Shown here: positions 12,957 through 23,053 of the stretch, in pieces
Layout: each line of letters starts with the position of its first letter
Position numbering within the stretch: the first letter of the stretch is position 1
NCBI GenBank assembly: GCA_025449115.1
Contig: JAHLKC010000124.1
Coordinates: 1 to 64,000 of the forward strand
From: Chytridium lagenaria
Lineage: Eukaryota; Chytridiomycota; Chytridiomycetes; Chytridiales; Chytridiaceae
DNA length: 64,000 bases
Direction of reading: 5' to 3'
Notes under the pieces: model-generated
What the model was told of the DNA's origin: nothing
Database searches by the model: none
What the model saw: the letters and a program-made list of their open reading frames with translations, nothing else
Translations under genes and position numbers: made by a program

Positions 12957-13340
12957 AGATTCAGCATCCTAGCCATATATCAGCTATGAGCTTTCGAAGG
13001 AGGATGGGTTTGTGCAGCACAATCAAAAGTACAAGGCTTAGGCGCCTACCTATATAATGGTGAATATTGGAGTTTAAAATTGTCTTTGTCGAGGTTATAT
13101 AGCCTCGATTTCACACACAATTGTGGTCGAACGCACACCGACATGAATACGCTTTTTTCGGTTCTGTTTATTTATCTCACGCGTGACATCTATATGTCCT
13201 GCAGTGGGGAGCTCTATGGATTGGAAAAGTTCTGAGCGTACTTCTATTACAGCAAGGAAAAGGGCAGACAGAGGCCAGATGTGGATGAGAGGTTGTGACA
13301 GAGCTGAAGGAGGCATTGAAAAAGTTTATAAAGTTTGCGT
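12957..13340 (+). pseudogene. LARP1 3'-end relic 2, internally deleted
   Basis: Second degenerate copy of the LARP1 DM15-coding end. It matches relic 1 from the HPSYEL-equivalent (about 12960) and retains the Met-Asn-Thr-Leu-Phe start of the last exon (about 13143). It then jumps directly to the segment before LYGLEKF (about 13165), deleting roughly 150 bp of DM15 sequence. Flanking sequence matches relic 1 on both sides, so relics 1 and 2 share a duplication history. Confidence 0.8.
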
Positions 13341-13669
13341 TGGTATATTTAGATAACAGAGGAACTCCAATGATGACATTGCGTTTTTTGGAGTATCGGG
13401 ATGGTTGCGGCCGGAGTTATTAAAATATGTCAACTCTTTTTTTATTTCCGATTTATGTTTTCATATTTAAAAAACTTATCTACATACATACCGCCGTCCT
13501 TGTATTTGTAGCTCCTTTTAGTGGTGTTTTTTTAATTTTCTTTTGGTTTGTTTTTAGTACGTTTCAGGTGCAATTGTACTTTTCGTCTTTGCTATTATAA
13601 TATTTTCGCCTCAACCACATTTTAGATGTTCATAAGGGAAACATTTACGTCATCACAAGTCATCAAGAG

Positions 13670-14058
13670 CGTTAGCTACGAAACTTGGCGCTTTGCGTCC
13701 TCCGAGTTCACTGTTCCCCTTTCCACTCCGCAGAAGCAAGACGCCCATCCGCCATGATCCACGGCGCATGAGCCTTATAGGGGCCACGTCGTCAGCTTCT
13801 TAGTCGTCAGCTGATAGGCCCTGGATCTTTGAGCTGATATCGGATGAAAGATCATCTAGTCGAATCTCGGCGTTACGAAGAGGCTAGCAGGTATACGGTT
13901 CGGCTTTGACAAGGGATGTGTTTGGAGAGAGCTGAGACTTGCTGGAAGTTAAGGGACAGGAACTCGGCAATATCGCTAAGATGTTCCAAGGATGTGCTGG
14001 TATCGACGGTCAATACGTCAGATTCGAGGCTTGAAGCAAAACTGTTGATGAATGTCAT
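13670..14058 (-). pseudogene. Type B secreted-family relic 2
   Basis: Copy of relic 1 (11160-11547), with an identical 61-residue open piece ending at 14058 and the same missing signal peptide and same large internal deletion of the mature domain. The identity of the breakpoints means the deletion preceded the duplication of this unit. No promoter or complete frame. Confidence 0.8.
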
Positions 14059-14251
14059 GACGGAGGTGCACTGTAAACTAACGTGATAATCAATCTCATT
14101 CTTTTAATTTAAAGTTATTTGTACAGCAGGAAAATATCGTTTATTTAAGGAACAACACACAAACAAGGGTAAAATAAAAAGCTACACATTATTCAATAAC
14201 TTCAACTGGCTCGTGCTCGTCATGGTCTTTAACAGGAAAACATGACACTCA

Positions 14252-14899
14252 TCACTTGCCGGCAGTTTTCCTTTTCCTCCTCTCCGCAAGAGCTTTAGTA
14301 AGAGCGGCAGCAGCGGCTATGGGCCCTGTCACCACTGCAGCCCCAGGGATAGTGCTCGCAACACCAGCAGCAACTCCCACCCTTCCGGCCCACTTGGAGA
14401 CCCCAGCGCTTGTAATGCCAGTCTTTTCACGAATTTTAGTCGCAGCATCACCGGCCGCCTTACGAATACCAGCATCTCGGTTTCTCCCACGACGAACCAG
14501 CCTCGACGACACCTCATTAGTTCTGACGTCGTCGCTGACTAAGCCCTGATATTCTGAGGCAATATCGGATGCAAGCTCGTCAAAGATCATTTCGGCTTCT
14601 TGTAGAGACTCCTGCGAGTAAGGGCTGGCCTTGACAAAGGGATGAGCCTGAAGAGCGGAGATTTGCTGGGAGCCGAGGGACACGAAGTCGGCAACGTCAC
14701 TAAGGAACTCCATGGATGTGGCGGCATCGAGTGTGAAGTCGTCGGATCCGAGGCTTGAAGCAAAACTCTTGATGGATGAAGCGGCATCGGCAAGAAGAGC
14801 GTCATTGTTGATGAGCTCCTGGCGGGTTGCAGAGATTGAAAGACCTGAGATGGGAGCGCTGAGCGCGAGGAGGCCGATGAAGAAAGACAGTGCGTACAT
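14252..14899 (-). CDS. Secreted prepropeptide-like family, copy 3 (type A), intact 215 aa
   Basis: Best intact type A reference. Residues 1-20: signal peptide (hydrophobic core FFIGLLALS). 21-132: acidic pro-region with two Ser/Asp-rich helical stretches (FASSLGSDDFTLDAATSMEF; FDELASDIASEYQGL). 133-137: RLVRR, a Kex2-type dibasic site. 138-215: basic C-terminal domain with GIRKAAGDAATKIREKTG (about 143-160), the core GITSAGVSKWAGR (161-173), an Ala/Gly/Val/Pro hydrophobic segment (about 174-203) and the tail ALAERRKRKTAGK. No cysteines. Single exon. Inferred, not known: secreted, cleaved after RR, releasing a cationic, possibly membrane-active domain. It is the minus-strand copy nearest the centre of the inverted array. 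Confidence 0.85.
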   Translation of the reverse strand: MYALSFFIGLLALSAPISGLSISATRQELINNDALLADAASSIKSFASSLGSDDFTLDAATSMEFLSDVADFVSLGSQQISALQAHPFVKASPYSQESLQEAEMIFDELASDIASEYQGLVSDDVRTNEVSSRLVRRGRNRDAGIRKAAGDAATKIREKTGITSAGVSKWAGRVGVAAGVASTIPGAAVVTGPIAAAAALTKALAERRKRKTAGK

Positions 14900-14929
14900 T
14901 ACTGTCGAGGATGATGGAAAGTGCGAGAG

Positions 14930-15120
14930 ATGATGTGTTCAGAGTCAATGAGCGGAATGGGGGGGTTTTTAAGGAGGTTTTAAGGAGCAATGCATTCGTG
15001 TCTCTCAGTGTGTTGAGAACGCATGTGTCTCTATGTCCTCCTATAGTTAATCATATTTGTTCATTTTATGTCTACATTATGTCTCATTCAAATACTCTAA
15101 ATTACAGTTGGGAAATGTGA
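14930..15120 (-). promoter_or_regulatory. Shared core promoter of minus-strand family copies
   Basis: Immediately upstream of copy 3 the minus strand reads GAGACACGAATGCATTGCTC followed by two CCTT-AAAA stretches (TTTAAAA/TTAAAA, TATA-like) about 80-100 bp before the ATG. The same element occurs upstream of copy 2 (about 12430-12475) and, as GACACGAATGCGTATGCTCC then CCTTTAAAA, upstream of plus-strand copies 4 and 5 (17230-17275, 19160-19200). Confidence 0.5.
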
Positions 15121-17229
15121 TGGTCGGGGCTTTAAAAACGTGTAAACAAACTTGTTGGAGTTTTATTAGAATTCATTTATTTATTTATTTTCTACTTTTT
15201 ATATGCATTAGTCATTTTGAGTTGGGAGAGCGGGGTTGTGTCGTATTATTATTTCTTTAATTTGTTCGAGTTCACAGGAGTCGGAGTTTCATCTTGTTTT
15301 GCGTTTTGAGGCTGGAACGATAGCGGTAGGTAGAAGGGAGCCTGCGGTTTTTTTAAGGGCAGTCCTGGACTAGGTGGGTATTTTTTCAAATCTTGTCTTT
15401 TGGTTCAGACTGTTCGAGGGAGGATCCGTTGAGTCGAATTGAGGGAGGCATTGCATGGAGCAATTAAACACATTTTTCATTTGACTTCCTTTAATTTGTT
15501 ATGAGAGGGTAATCTCAACGGAAATGAGACATCCGCCTTCTAGCCATTGTTTCAAGTGCAGGAAGATACAGGAAGGTACAATAGTTGTCCTTCTGAGGAT
15601 ATCGCTCTTCTATTGTATTAACCGCTGCCATTTCTGCAGATGATGAGGTTTTCACACTGGGCGATGGACACTACCGACCCTAACTCAATCCCTCCATCAT
15701 CTCCTGATCAAGGGGGATTGAATCTTAGCTCCTCCCGCATTCGCGAATAATTTATGATGGCAACCTTTTAGAATCTCTTTTACATCTTTGTCGTTGGCCC
15801 CTCATCACGCCTAGATTTGTTTGAGGTTCAATCTTTCGGAAAACTTAAAGTGCTTCATCAATCAATGCGATAACTTTTTTCGGTGAACATATTCTCGATT
15901 ATGATTATACTCTAGGCTCATTTGCGGCGATTCATTATCGGAAAAGTCTGATGAATCTTTCCACTAAAACTTTCTAACCATCAGCAAAGCGAGACCGGCC
16001 AGCAGGAAAGTCGCATCCTATTCCAGGATTTGGCGGACAAGTTGTGGAATAAACTGACTGAAGGACGTTGTGACTTAATTACAATCGACTTCAATAGAGC
16101 AGGATTATGGCAAGGAAGGCTAAAGTTGAGGGAACGCAACAGGGATCCTGGCTGTAGCGGAAATGGGTAATTTGAGGATGACGTCTTACTCTTTCTGTAC
16201 GCTGCTTATTATGAATTTGTTAAGTACAAAGAATATTTATTTACTTGGATTGTGTTCACCAAATTGATGCATGCAGCAGCGAGTTGAAGCAAAGCAGGGC
16301 CGGATCACCGGCGGCTAAAATAACGATTACATGTTGCAGGGTATATATAGGAGATGTATTTATTTTGAGGGCAATTAACAGTTTTAAGACGAGATGGCCT
16401 TTGTCAAAAATTAGCTGCGACTGCGACCACAGGACAAATTGACAATAGTAAGACATACCCTTGTCCATTAACAATAAGATATTTTCGAAGATATGCATAT
16501 TGCATAAGCTTATAGTGCGATGAGAGCCTCGAGAATATTTTCTTGCGCGCATTGTTTTCTCAGCCATGCGCAAATGTGTTCTATATAAAATGTCTTCGTA
16601 AGACTCTCCTTGATTACGGGCATATGACTGTCCAGTAACGGATTAAGGTCTTCGAATAATTACGCCTTCCTGGACTTTAGTTGATATACAGGCGGCCCCA
16701 GAGACATTGTTCCGCAGCGCAACTGATCAGCATCTGCAGTCAGGTTGCCATAATTACGCCTTCGTGAACTTTGATTGCTGATATATAATTTAGATGAATA
16801 TGACAAAGATTTGTGGACTGAAGGTTGTACAGCCCGCACCATAACCACGCCTACGGCCCTGGAGTACGGTAGCCCTAACCATAACCACGCCTTCGGCCCT
16901 GGAGAACGGTATGGCGGCGTGTATAATGCATACAGCTTCTTGGCAGAGCTGAAGCTTTTATCACGGTGGTGCTGATACCAAAACAAGCTTTGATTTAAAC
17001 CTTTTTCATCAAATAAATAAGATATTTATAATTATAAAAAGTACAAAGAGATAAGGAAAGGGGTTTATTGCAAGAACAAAAGAATTTGAAACAGGAAAAA
17101 GGTTTAACGCGCTGAAGACAGAGGATAATACGGTAAATCAATAATGCACAGTCTGATTTCCATCCTTTGAGTATTTATTAGTAATAATACGAAATTGGAT
17201 AATATTATTAATAACGTGAATGTGCATAC
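15121..17229. other. Centre of the inverted array, no supported gene
   Basis: The unit-end sequence at 15300-15470 matches 10080-10220 and 12720-12870. 15480-16450 is unique AT-rich DNA with no credible ORF. 16500-17040 is duplicated at 18430-18990. It contains two close copies of CCATAACCACGCC-TCGGCC (about 16850 and 16876) and two of AATTACGCCTTC. An ORF at 16775-16975 is interrupted by a stop in the second copy and is probably not a gene. Confidence 0.5.
16500..17130 (+). repeat. Direct repeat, upstream region of copy 4
   Basis: About 0.6 kb, strongly similar to 18430-19020 upstream of copy 5, including the motifs AATTACGCCTTCCTGGACTT, CAGGCGGC-CCAGAGACATTG and GGTATGGCGGCGTGTATAA. It marks the left end of a roughly 1.9-kb direct duplication holding copies 4 and 5. 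Confidence 0.7.
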
Positions 17230-17379
17230 TAAGAGACACGAATGCGTATGCTCCTTTAGACTTCCTTTAAAACCCCCCCTTTCTGTTCTTCAACTTTTTC
17301 ACATCATCATCATCACCATCATCTCTCGTACTTACCATCTGCATCCCCGAGCTCCCAAGCAATCTTAAAGTCTTTAGTA

Positions 17380-18028
17380 ATGCACGCACTGTCTTTCTTC
17401 ATCGGCCTCCTCGCGCTCAGCGCTCCCATCTCAGGTCTTTCAATCTCTGCAACCCGCCAGGAGCTCATCAACAACGAAGCTCTTCTTGCCGATGCCGCTT
17501 CATCCATCAAGAGTTTTTGCTTCAAGCCTAGGATCCGATGAATTCACACTCGATGCCGCCACATCCATGGATTTCCTTAGTGACGTTGCCGACTTCGTGT
17601 CCCTCGGCTCTCAGCAAATCTCCGCTCTTCAGGCTCATCCCTTTGTCAAGGCCAGCCCTTACTCGCAGGAGTCTCTCCAAGAAGCCGAAATGATCTTTGA
17701 CGAGCTTGCATCCGATATTGCCTCAGAATATCAGGGCTTAGTCAGCGACGACGTCAGAACTAATGAGGTGTCGAGGCTGGTTCGTCGTGGGAAAAACCGA
17801 GATGCTGGTATTCGTCAGGCGGCCGGTGATGCTGCGACTAAAATTCGTGAAAAGACTGGCATTACAAGCACTGGGGTCTCCAAGTGGGCAGGAAGGGTGA
17901 TGGTTGCTGCTGCCGCTGCGAATGCTATTCCTGGGGCTCAACCGGTGGCGGCGCCCATAGCCGCCGCTGCCGCTTTTACTAAAGCTCTTGCGGAGAGGAG
18001 GAAAAGGAAAACAGCTGCCGGCAAGTGA
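17380..18028 (+). CDS. Secreted prepropeptide-like family, copy 4 (type A), one frame break
   Basis: First plus-strand copy. ATG 17380 (MHALSFFIGLLALS). One extra T in the run at about 17514-17518 breaks the frame in SSIKSF; the rest reads continuously from FASSLGSDEF to the stop at 18026-18028. The dibasic site is RLVRR as in copy 3. The C-terminal domain keeps GITSTGVSKWAGR and an Ala-rich stretch with NAIPGAQPVAAPIA, matching copy 1 more closely than copy 3. This fits the inverted relationship of the two copies, which also share a 3' flank (8880-9060 versus 18120-18400). AATAAA lies at about 18145. Confidence 0.8.
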
Positions 18029-18200
18029 TGAGTGTCATGTTTTCCTGCAAAGGACCATGACGAGCATGAGCCAGTTGAACCTTTTGATTAAAATAGAGCT
18101 TTTTTATTTGACATCTTGTACCTTTGTTTTTGTGTTGTTCCTTAAATAAACGATATTTTCCTATTTAACTCAACTTTTAATGTAGACTATATCCGCAGTA

Positions 18201-18382
18201 AATCGACTAATAATGTAGATTGGATCTGTAGTGAAATATTGGTTACATAGAGGAAGTGGATAATTTACTGTCGTTGTGAGCCACATTATTCAATCGACTA
18301 ATAATGTAGATTGGATCTGTAGTGAAATATTGGTTACATAGAGGAAGTGGATAATTTACTGTCGTTGTGAGCCACATTATTC
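18201..18382 (+). repeat. Perfect-looking 91-bp tandem duplication
   Basis: Two consecutive 91-bp copies (18201-18291 and 18292-18382), both beginning AATCGACTAATAATGTAGAT and both ending at the CCACATTATTC segment. I see no difference between them. A single inverted copy lies at about 8890-8990, downstream of copy 1. Confidence 0.85.
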
Positions 18383-18429
18383 AAAGCTGTTTTGTCTGCC
18401 TCATTTCGTGATATTTTTAAGATAGTAGT

Positions 18430-19020
18430 GGGATGGGAGCCTCCAGAATATTTTGTTGCGCGCTTGATTTATCAGCCATGTGCATATGGTGTTCTAATGT
18501 CTTTGTAAGACTTTCCTTGATTACAGCCATATGACTGTCAAGTAACGGATTTAAGTCTTCAAATAATTACGCCTTCCTGGACTTTAGTTGATTTACAGGC
18601 GGCTCCAGAGACATTGTTCCGCAGCGCAACTGATCAGCACCTGCAGTCAGGTTGCCATAATTACGCCTTCGTGAATTTTAATTGCTGATAATTTAGATGA
18701 TATGACAAAGATTTTTGGATAGAAGGTTGTACGGCCCTAACCATAACCACGCCTTCGGCCCTGGAGTACGGTATGGCGGCGTGTATAAATGCATGCAGCT
18801 TCCTGGCAGAGCTGAAGCTTTTGTGTTTGCACGAATCACGGTGGTGCTGATATTATTAAAACAAGGTTTGATTTTAACCTTTTTCATCAAATAAATAAGA
18901 TAGTTATAAGAATGAAAGTAAAAAGATAAGGAAAGGGGTTTATTGCAAGTACAAAAGAATTTGAAACAGGAAAAAGGTTTAACGCGCTGAAGACAAAGGA
19001 TAATACGGTAAATCAATGCA
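18430..19020 (+). repeat. Direct repeat, upstream region of copy 5
   Basis: Second copy of 16500-17130. It has lost one of the two CCATAACCACGCC units and carries a TAG in the reading frame open in the first copy, so the shared ORF is not conserved. Confidence 0.7.
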
Positions 19021-19303
19021 CAGTCTGATTTCCATACTTTGAGTATTTATTAGTAATAATACGAAATTGGATAATATTATTAATAACTTGAATGTGTTAA
19101 CATGAGAAACAGAATAGAATAATAAACTAGAGACACATGCTATGCAGTGCATACTAAGAGACACGAATGCGTATGCTCCTTTAGACTTCCTTTAAAACCC
19201 CCATTTCTGTTCTTTAACTCTTTCACATCATCATCATCACCATCATCTCTCGTACTTACCATCTGCATCCCCGAGCTCCTAAGCAATCTTAAAGTCTTCA
19301 GTA

Positions 19304-20114
19304 ATGCACGCACTGTCTTTCTTCATCGGCCTCGTCGCGCTCAGCGTCCCCATCTCAGGTCTTTCAATCTCTGCAACTCGCCAGGAACTTTTCAACAATG
19401 GCGCTCTTCTTGCTGATGCTATGGCATCCATCGACAGCTTTGCTTCAAGCCTCGGATCCGACGATTTGACCCTCGATGCCGCCACATCCATGGAATTCCT
19501 TAGCGACGTTGCCGATTTCGTGTCCCTTGGCTCCCAGCAAGTCTCAGCTCTTCAAGCACATCCGTTTGTCAAAGCTGATCCGTACACCTACGAGTCTCTT
19601 CGTAACGCCGAGATTCTACTAGACGATCTTTTCATCCGAGATCACTTCAGAGCTCCAGGGCTTATCCGCCGACGACTTAGAGGCCGACGAGGCAGCCCCT
19701 AGGCTCGTGCGTCGTGGAAAAGGGAGGGCGGGTGTCCTAAAAAACGTGTTCAAAGCACCCAGCCCCAGCGGTTGGGGGCAGGCTATCAAAGCAAAGGTTG
19801 CCAAGGTCGAGGGCAAGATTGCAACGTCCAAGGCCGTCCTAGGCTTAAACAAGGTCGCAAACAAGGCTGCCACGAAGATACGCAACGTCACCGGCATTAC
19901 GAGCAAGGGAGTCTCTAAAGTTGCCGGAATAGCCAAGACTGCTCTCTCCGCCGTTGGAACTGGCCTGAAGTTACTAGGCCCGGCCGGGAAGCCTTGGTCA
20001 ATGGCTGCTAAAGGAGCTTCGGCTGCGGCTGGCGCTGCAAAGGACCTTGCGGATAGGAGAGGAAAGGGGAAGGATCAACTTAGGAGGACGCAAAGCGCCA
20101 AGTTCCGTCGCTAA
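19304..20114 (+). CDS. Secreted prepropeptide-like family, copy 5 (type B), one frame break
   Basis: ATG 19304. The signal peptide and N-terminal pro-region resemble type A, with diagnostic differences: FNNGALLADAMASIDSF, SQQVSALQAHPF and KADPYTYESLRNAEILLDDL. One extra T near 19626 breaks the frame. The next frame continues through ADDLEADEAAPRLVRRGKGR into a longer type B C-terminal domain. It has many Lys/Ala residues, SGWGQAIKAKVAKVEGK, GITSKGVSKVAG, a Gly/Ala/Leu segment and a tail ending QSAKFRR. No cysteines. Stop 20112-20114; AATAAA at about 20247. Only GIT-S-GVSK and the general character of the C-terminal domain are shared with type A. Confidence 0.8.
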
Positions 20115-20297
20115 TGCTCTTGTCTCCGAGTGTTAATGTCTCCCTTATGAATTATCAACCTGGCCTACGTAGAGTGTTTAGTTCCAACGCTTCAGCTAAT
20201 TATGTTTTTTCACAATGTATTTTTTTTCTTCTTCGACTGGTTTTTGAATAAAGTTTGTTATTTACTCTGTCCTGCTACAAACGTTCTTTTTCGTCAA

Positions 20298-20400
20298 AGC
20301 CGATCTGTAAAAAACCTACAAGTCTCTTCATAACGCCGAGCTTTCGGGACGGAACTTATACGAGATATCAGCTTATAGATTGAGAGCCTGTCCACCTACA
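20298..20400 (+). pseudogene. Type B pro-region fragment downstream of copy 5
   Basis: The stretch with GTCAAAGCCGATCTG and TCTCTTCATAACGCCGAG is a decayed copy of the KADPYTYESLRNAE-coding part of type B. A matching fragment lies downstream of copy 8 (30515-30605). No start, stop or promoter. Confidence 0.65.
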
Positions 20401-22310
20401 GGCTAACGCTGTCCAGGTGGTCTCTGGGCTCGAGTGTCGCGAAAAGGGCCGCGAGGGCTATCATGCAGAGTGTACGCAGTGGTTCTTCCTCCTCCTTCCC
20501 TCCTCCTTGACCACGGTAGATGCGCTTTGTGTAACTCATGTGATTAATTTTATAAAAATAAAAATCGCCAACTTGTACAGCCCACCCAGTGATACTGGAC
20601 TGCCAACCATTTTAAGGATTTTGACTCATTCAAGGTGTGCGGTGTGCTTTAGGTATCGCGTATTGAAAACCCAATAAACTAGCTGCTCACGCCGCCTAAG
20701 CAGTGTGCACGCGGTTACGTATGAGCATGTAGACAAACAGACGTGACAAGCATTCCGCACCTCAAAATAATGATGTACATAACGTCCGCTCACACTTTGT
20801 GTGTAAATCTATCATGTGGTCTGGTGTAGTAAAGTCCAATCTTACGGATCTGGCATTCGTTTTCAACAATACACCAGCCGGCGAAAGCAAAGAATGTTCC
20901 CCTATGCAATCGCCGATGCAAGGATACAGGAATATATGCTCACAGCATTTATCTGAACTAGATGGTTATTTGACCCCTTTTAACCATGTAAAAATAAATA
21001 GCTTGGAAATAACTCTATTCAAAACGGAAATAAAGAAAAGGCAAGGCAAATCTGACACCAACCTCTCAATAAAGCTCTGTACAAAGCCAACACAACATTA
21101 ATAAACTCTTCAACTTTCATCATACCTTTATTTTCTCTATCTTCGGCACACCCTCTTTAAGAAAATAAAAAAGAGAAACGAAAACAAAATGTATATGAAA
21201 TCAAACAAGCAAACAAAAAGAAAAAAAATTAACTAACAAAAACGACAGAAAGAGAAATAAAACAACAGGAAAAGGAAGAAACCGCAATATGAAAATATTT
21301 ACGAACCTTCTTCCTTTCAGTTTACCTTAAAAGCTTACGTCAATCCAACGTCAAGTTCGAAGCCATCATCCAGATCATCCGCTCCTGAACGAGCCTAAAT
21401 CACTTTAGCTCTTCAGCGCATTGAAGACTTTTCATAACGGTTCGTATACCGAACCTCCATCTGAGTGCCCAACAACGATCGTGCATGAAGATCGCCCGAG
21501 TACCTTGTAATCTTCACAAGTTACACAAAAAGTGCGCCGTTGGTGTCGGTGAACCTTGCGCCAACATGTGACTGTCGCGATGAGACCAAACAATGCGCAT
21601 CAACATGTATGAATATCAGTGAGGAAATAACAAAAAATTCCTCGAGAAAAGGAATCAACATTTCTTGACGGAAGGTAAGGTTTGAAGTGATTAAGTGGAG
21701 AGACAGATGTCCACCTTGTTAGAAAGCTCCTCCGTTAAAGCATCATGGCCCATAGAGCAATGAGAGAGGAGGTATCTCAACGAGAGCATCTTCAGGATGT
21801 GATTTGGTGGAGTTGAGAAAAAGAAACTAGGATGGAGGGAGTTGAGGTTATTATTGTCGATCCATGTGCTCGCATATGATCGGCTCGTATATGATGGATG
21901 AGGACGCGTTCGCGAGTACCGTAGTCAGAAGGAGCTGCTTGAGGGGCGTCAACGGGATGAGATAGATTAGCATATACAGTATACAGAGACCATGAAAACA
22001 ATGCTAATATATAAGTCCTATATAGTCTCGGGCAACCGTTTCGTACCCTCCAGCTGTTATCCTCCTCCCGCATCCACACTTTCGATCTCATCAATGGGTA
22101 TTTCTACAAAGAAACGCTACTTTTACCTTATAAAATCACTCATATCCACTAGTTTTCGCATTTGCACACCCCATGGGCATCGATCATCAATGTTTCTTGA
22201 AACGACAGGCACTACGACAAGTGACTACAATACACGAACCAAACAACTCTATGATATAAGAGAGATCAAGGATAACAGAGACGATGAGATATATCATGAC
22301 GGTGGATAGA
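20401..22310. other. Intergenic; repeat unit I of the right array begins
   Basis: 20401-21100 is unique with only short, unsupported ORFs. From about 21110 to 22310 the sequence recurs at about 24200-25360 and 27250-28920. Shared landmarks include ATCATCCAGATCATCCGCTC, TTTAGCTCTTCAGCGCAT and CATCAATGTTTCTTGAAACG. A minus-strand ORF at 21792-22094 is not conserved in frame in the other units. Confidence 0.5.
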
Positions 22311-22724
22311 TATTCTGGTGCATTGCAGCATGACAGTGTTTAGAGAATCAATGCCATCTTTATTAATTTTATCGACCCATTTATGATGTGTCCTCAGCCG
22401 ATTATACTTTCCACCATCATTTATTTATTTTCATCATCATTTATTTAATTTAATAATCTATATTTATATACATATGAATTTAAAACTGGTGTCTGCCCAG
22501 TAATCAGTAATTGTTATATGCAATTTTACACAAAAAGGTTAAACTCAGGTTACACAACCAAGTCAAACACTCCAGTAGAATTACACAATAATTCAGGAAT
22601 GCAGCATTGCACAACTAACCCTTGACCCTCGCCCAGTCGACCTAAAAGGTGATGTGAGTCTATACCTTTTAAAAAATAATACAGAGAAAAGCAACAACGC
22701 TTTAGCTAACGTCCTTGTCTTCGC

Positions 22725-23053
22725 GAATACTATATATCTTCCACCGTGCAATCTAGATTCTGTTCCTGCAATATCGCCATATACCTTCCACCTTGCTATA
22801 AAGATACTTTCTTGCGCGATATACCTTCCATCAGCATGATAGAACAGCTGTAAACTTATTGAGAGTCTCATAAAGAAAGATACGTCTGTGAAGGAGATAA
22901 AGACACGCGTAGTCTGCAATTCTGAGATTCTGAGACAAAAATGCGTATTCTCCCAGACTTCATTTAAAATGACCCCTCACCACCACCACAATCATCCCAC
23001 ACCATCACTCACACGTTCCTTCATCTTCTCAAGCAACTACCAAGTCCTCAACA
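22725..23053 (+). promoter_or_regulatory. Upstream region of copy 6 with three ATATAyCTTCCAyC motifs
   Basis: TATATCTTCCACC at about 22734, ATATACCTTCCACC at 22779 and ATATACCTTCCATC at 22819, spaced about 40-47 bp. Next come GAGATAAAGACACGCGTAGTCTG (20-base core shared by copies 6-8), AAAATGCGTAT, and a TTTAAAA TATA-like box about 90 bp before the ATG. Confidence 0.5.

Noticed and set aside
16851..16905. Short direct repeats resembling a CRISPR array
   Set aside because: Only two units, no spacer pattern, eukaryotic context.
16775..16986. ORFs on both strands in the 16.8-kb repeat
   Set aside because: The duplicate at 18.7 kb has stop codons and shifts in the same frames.
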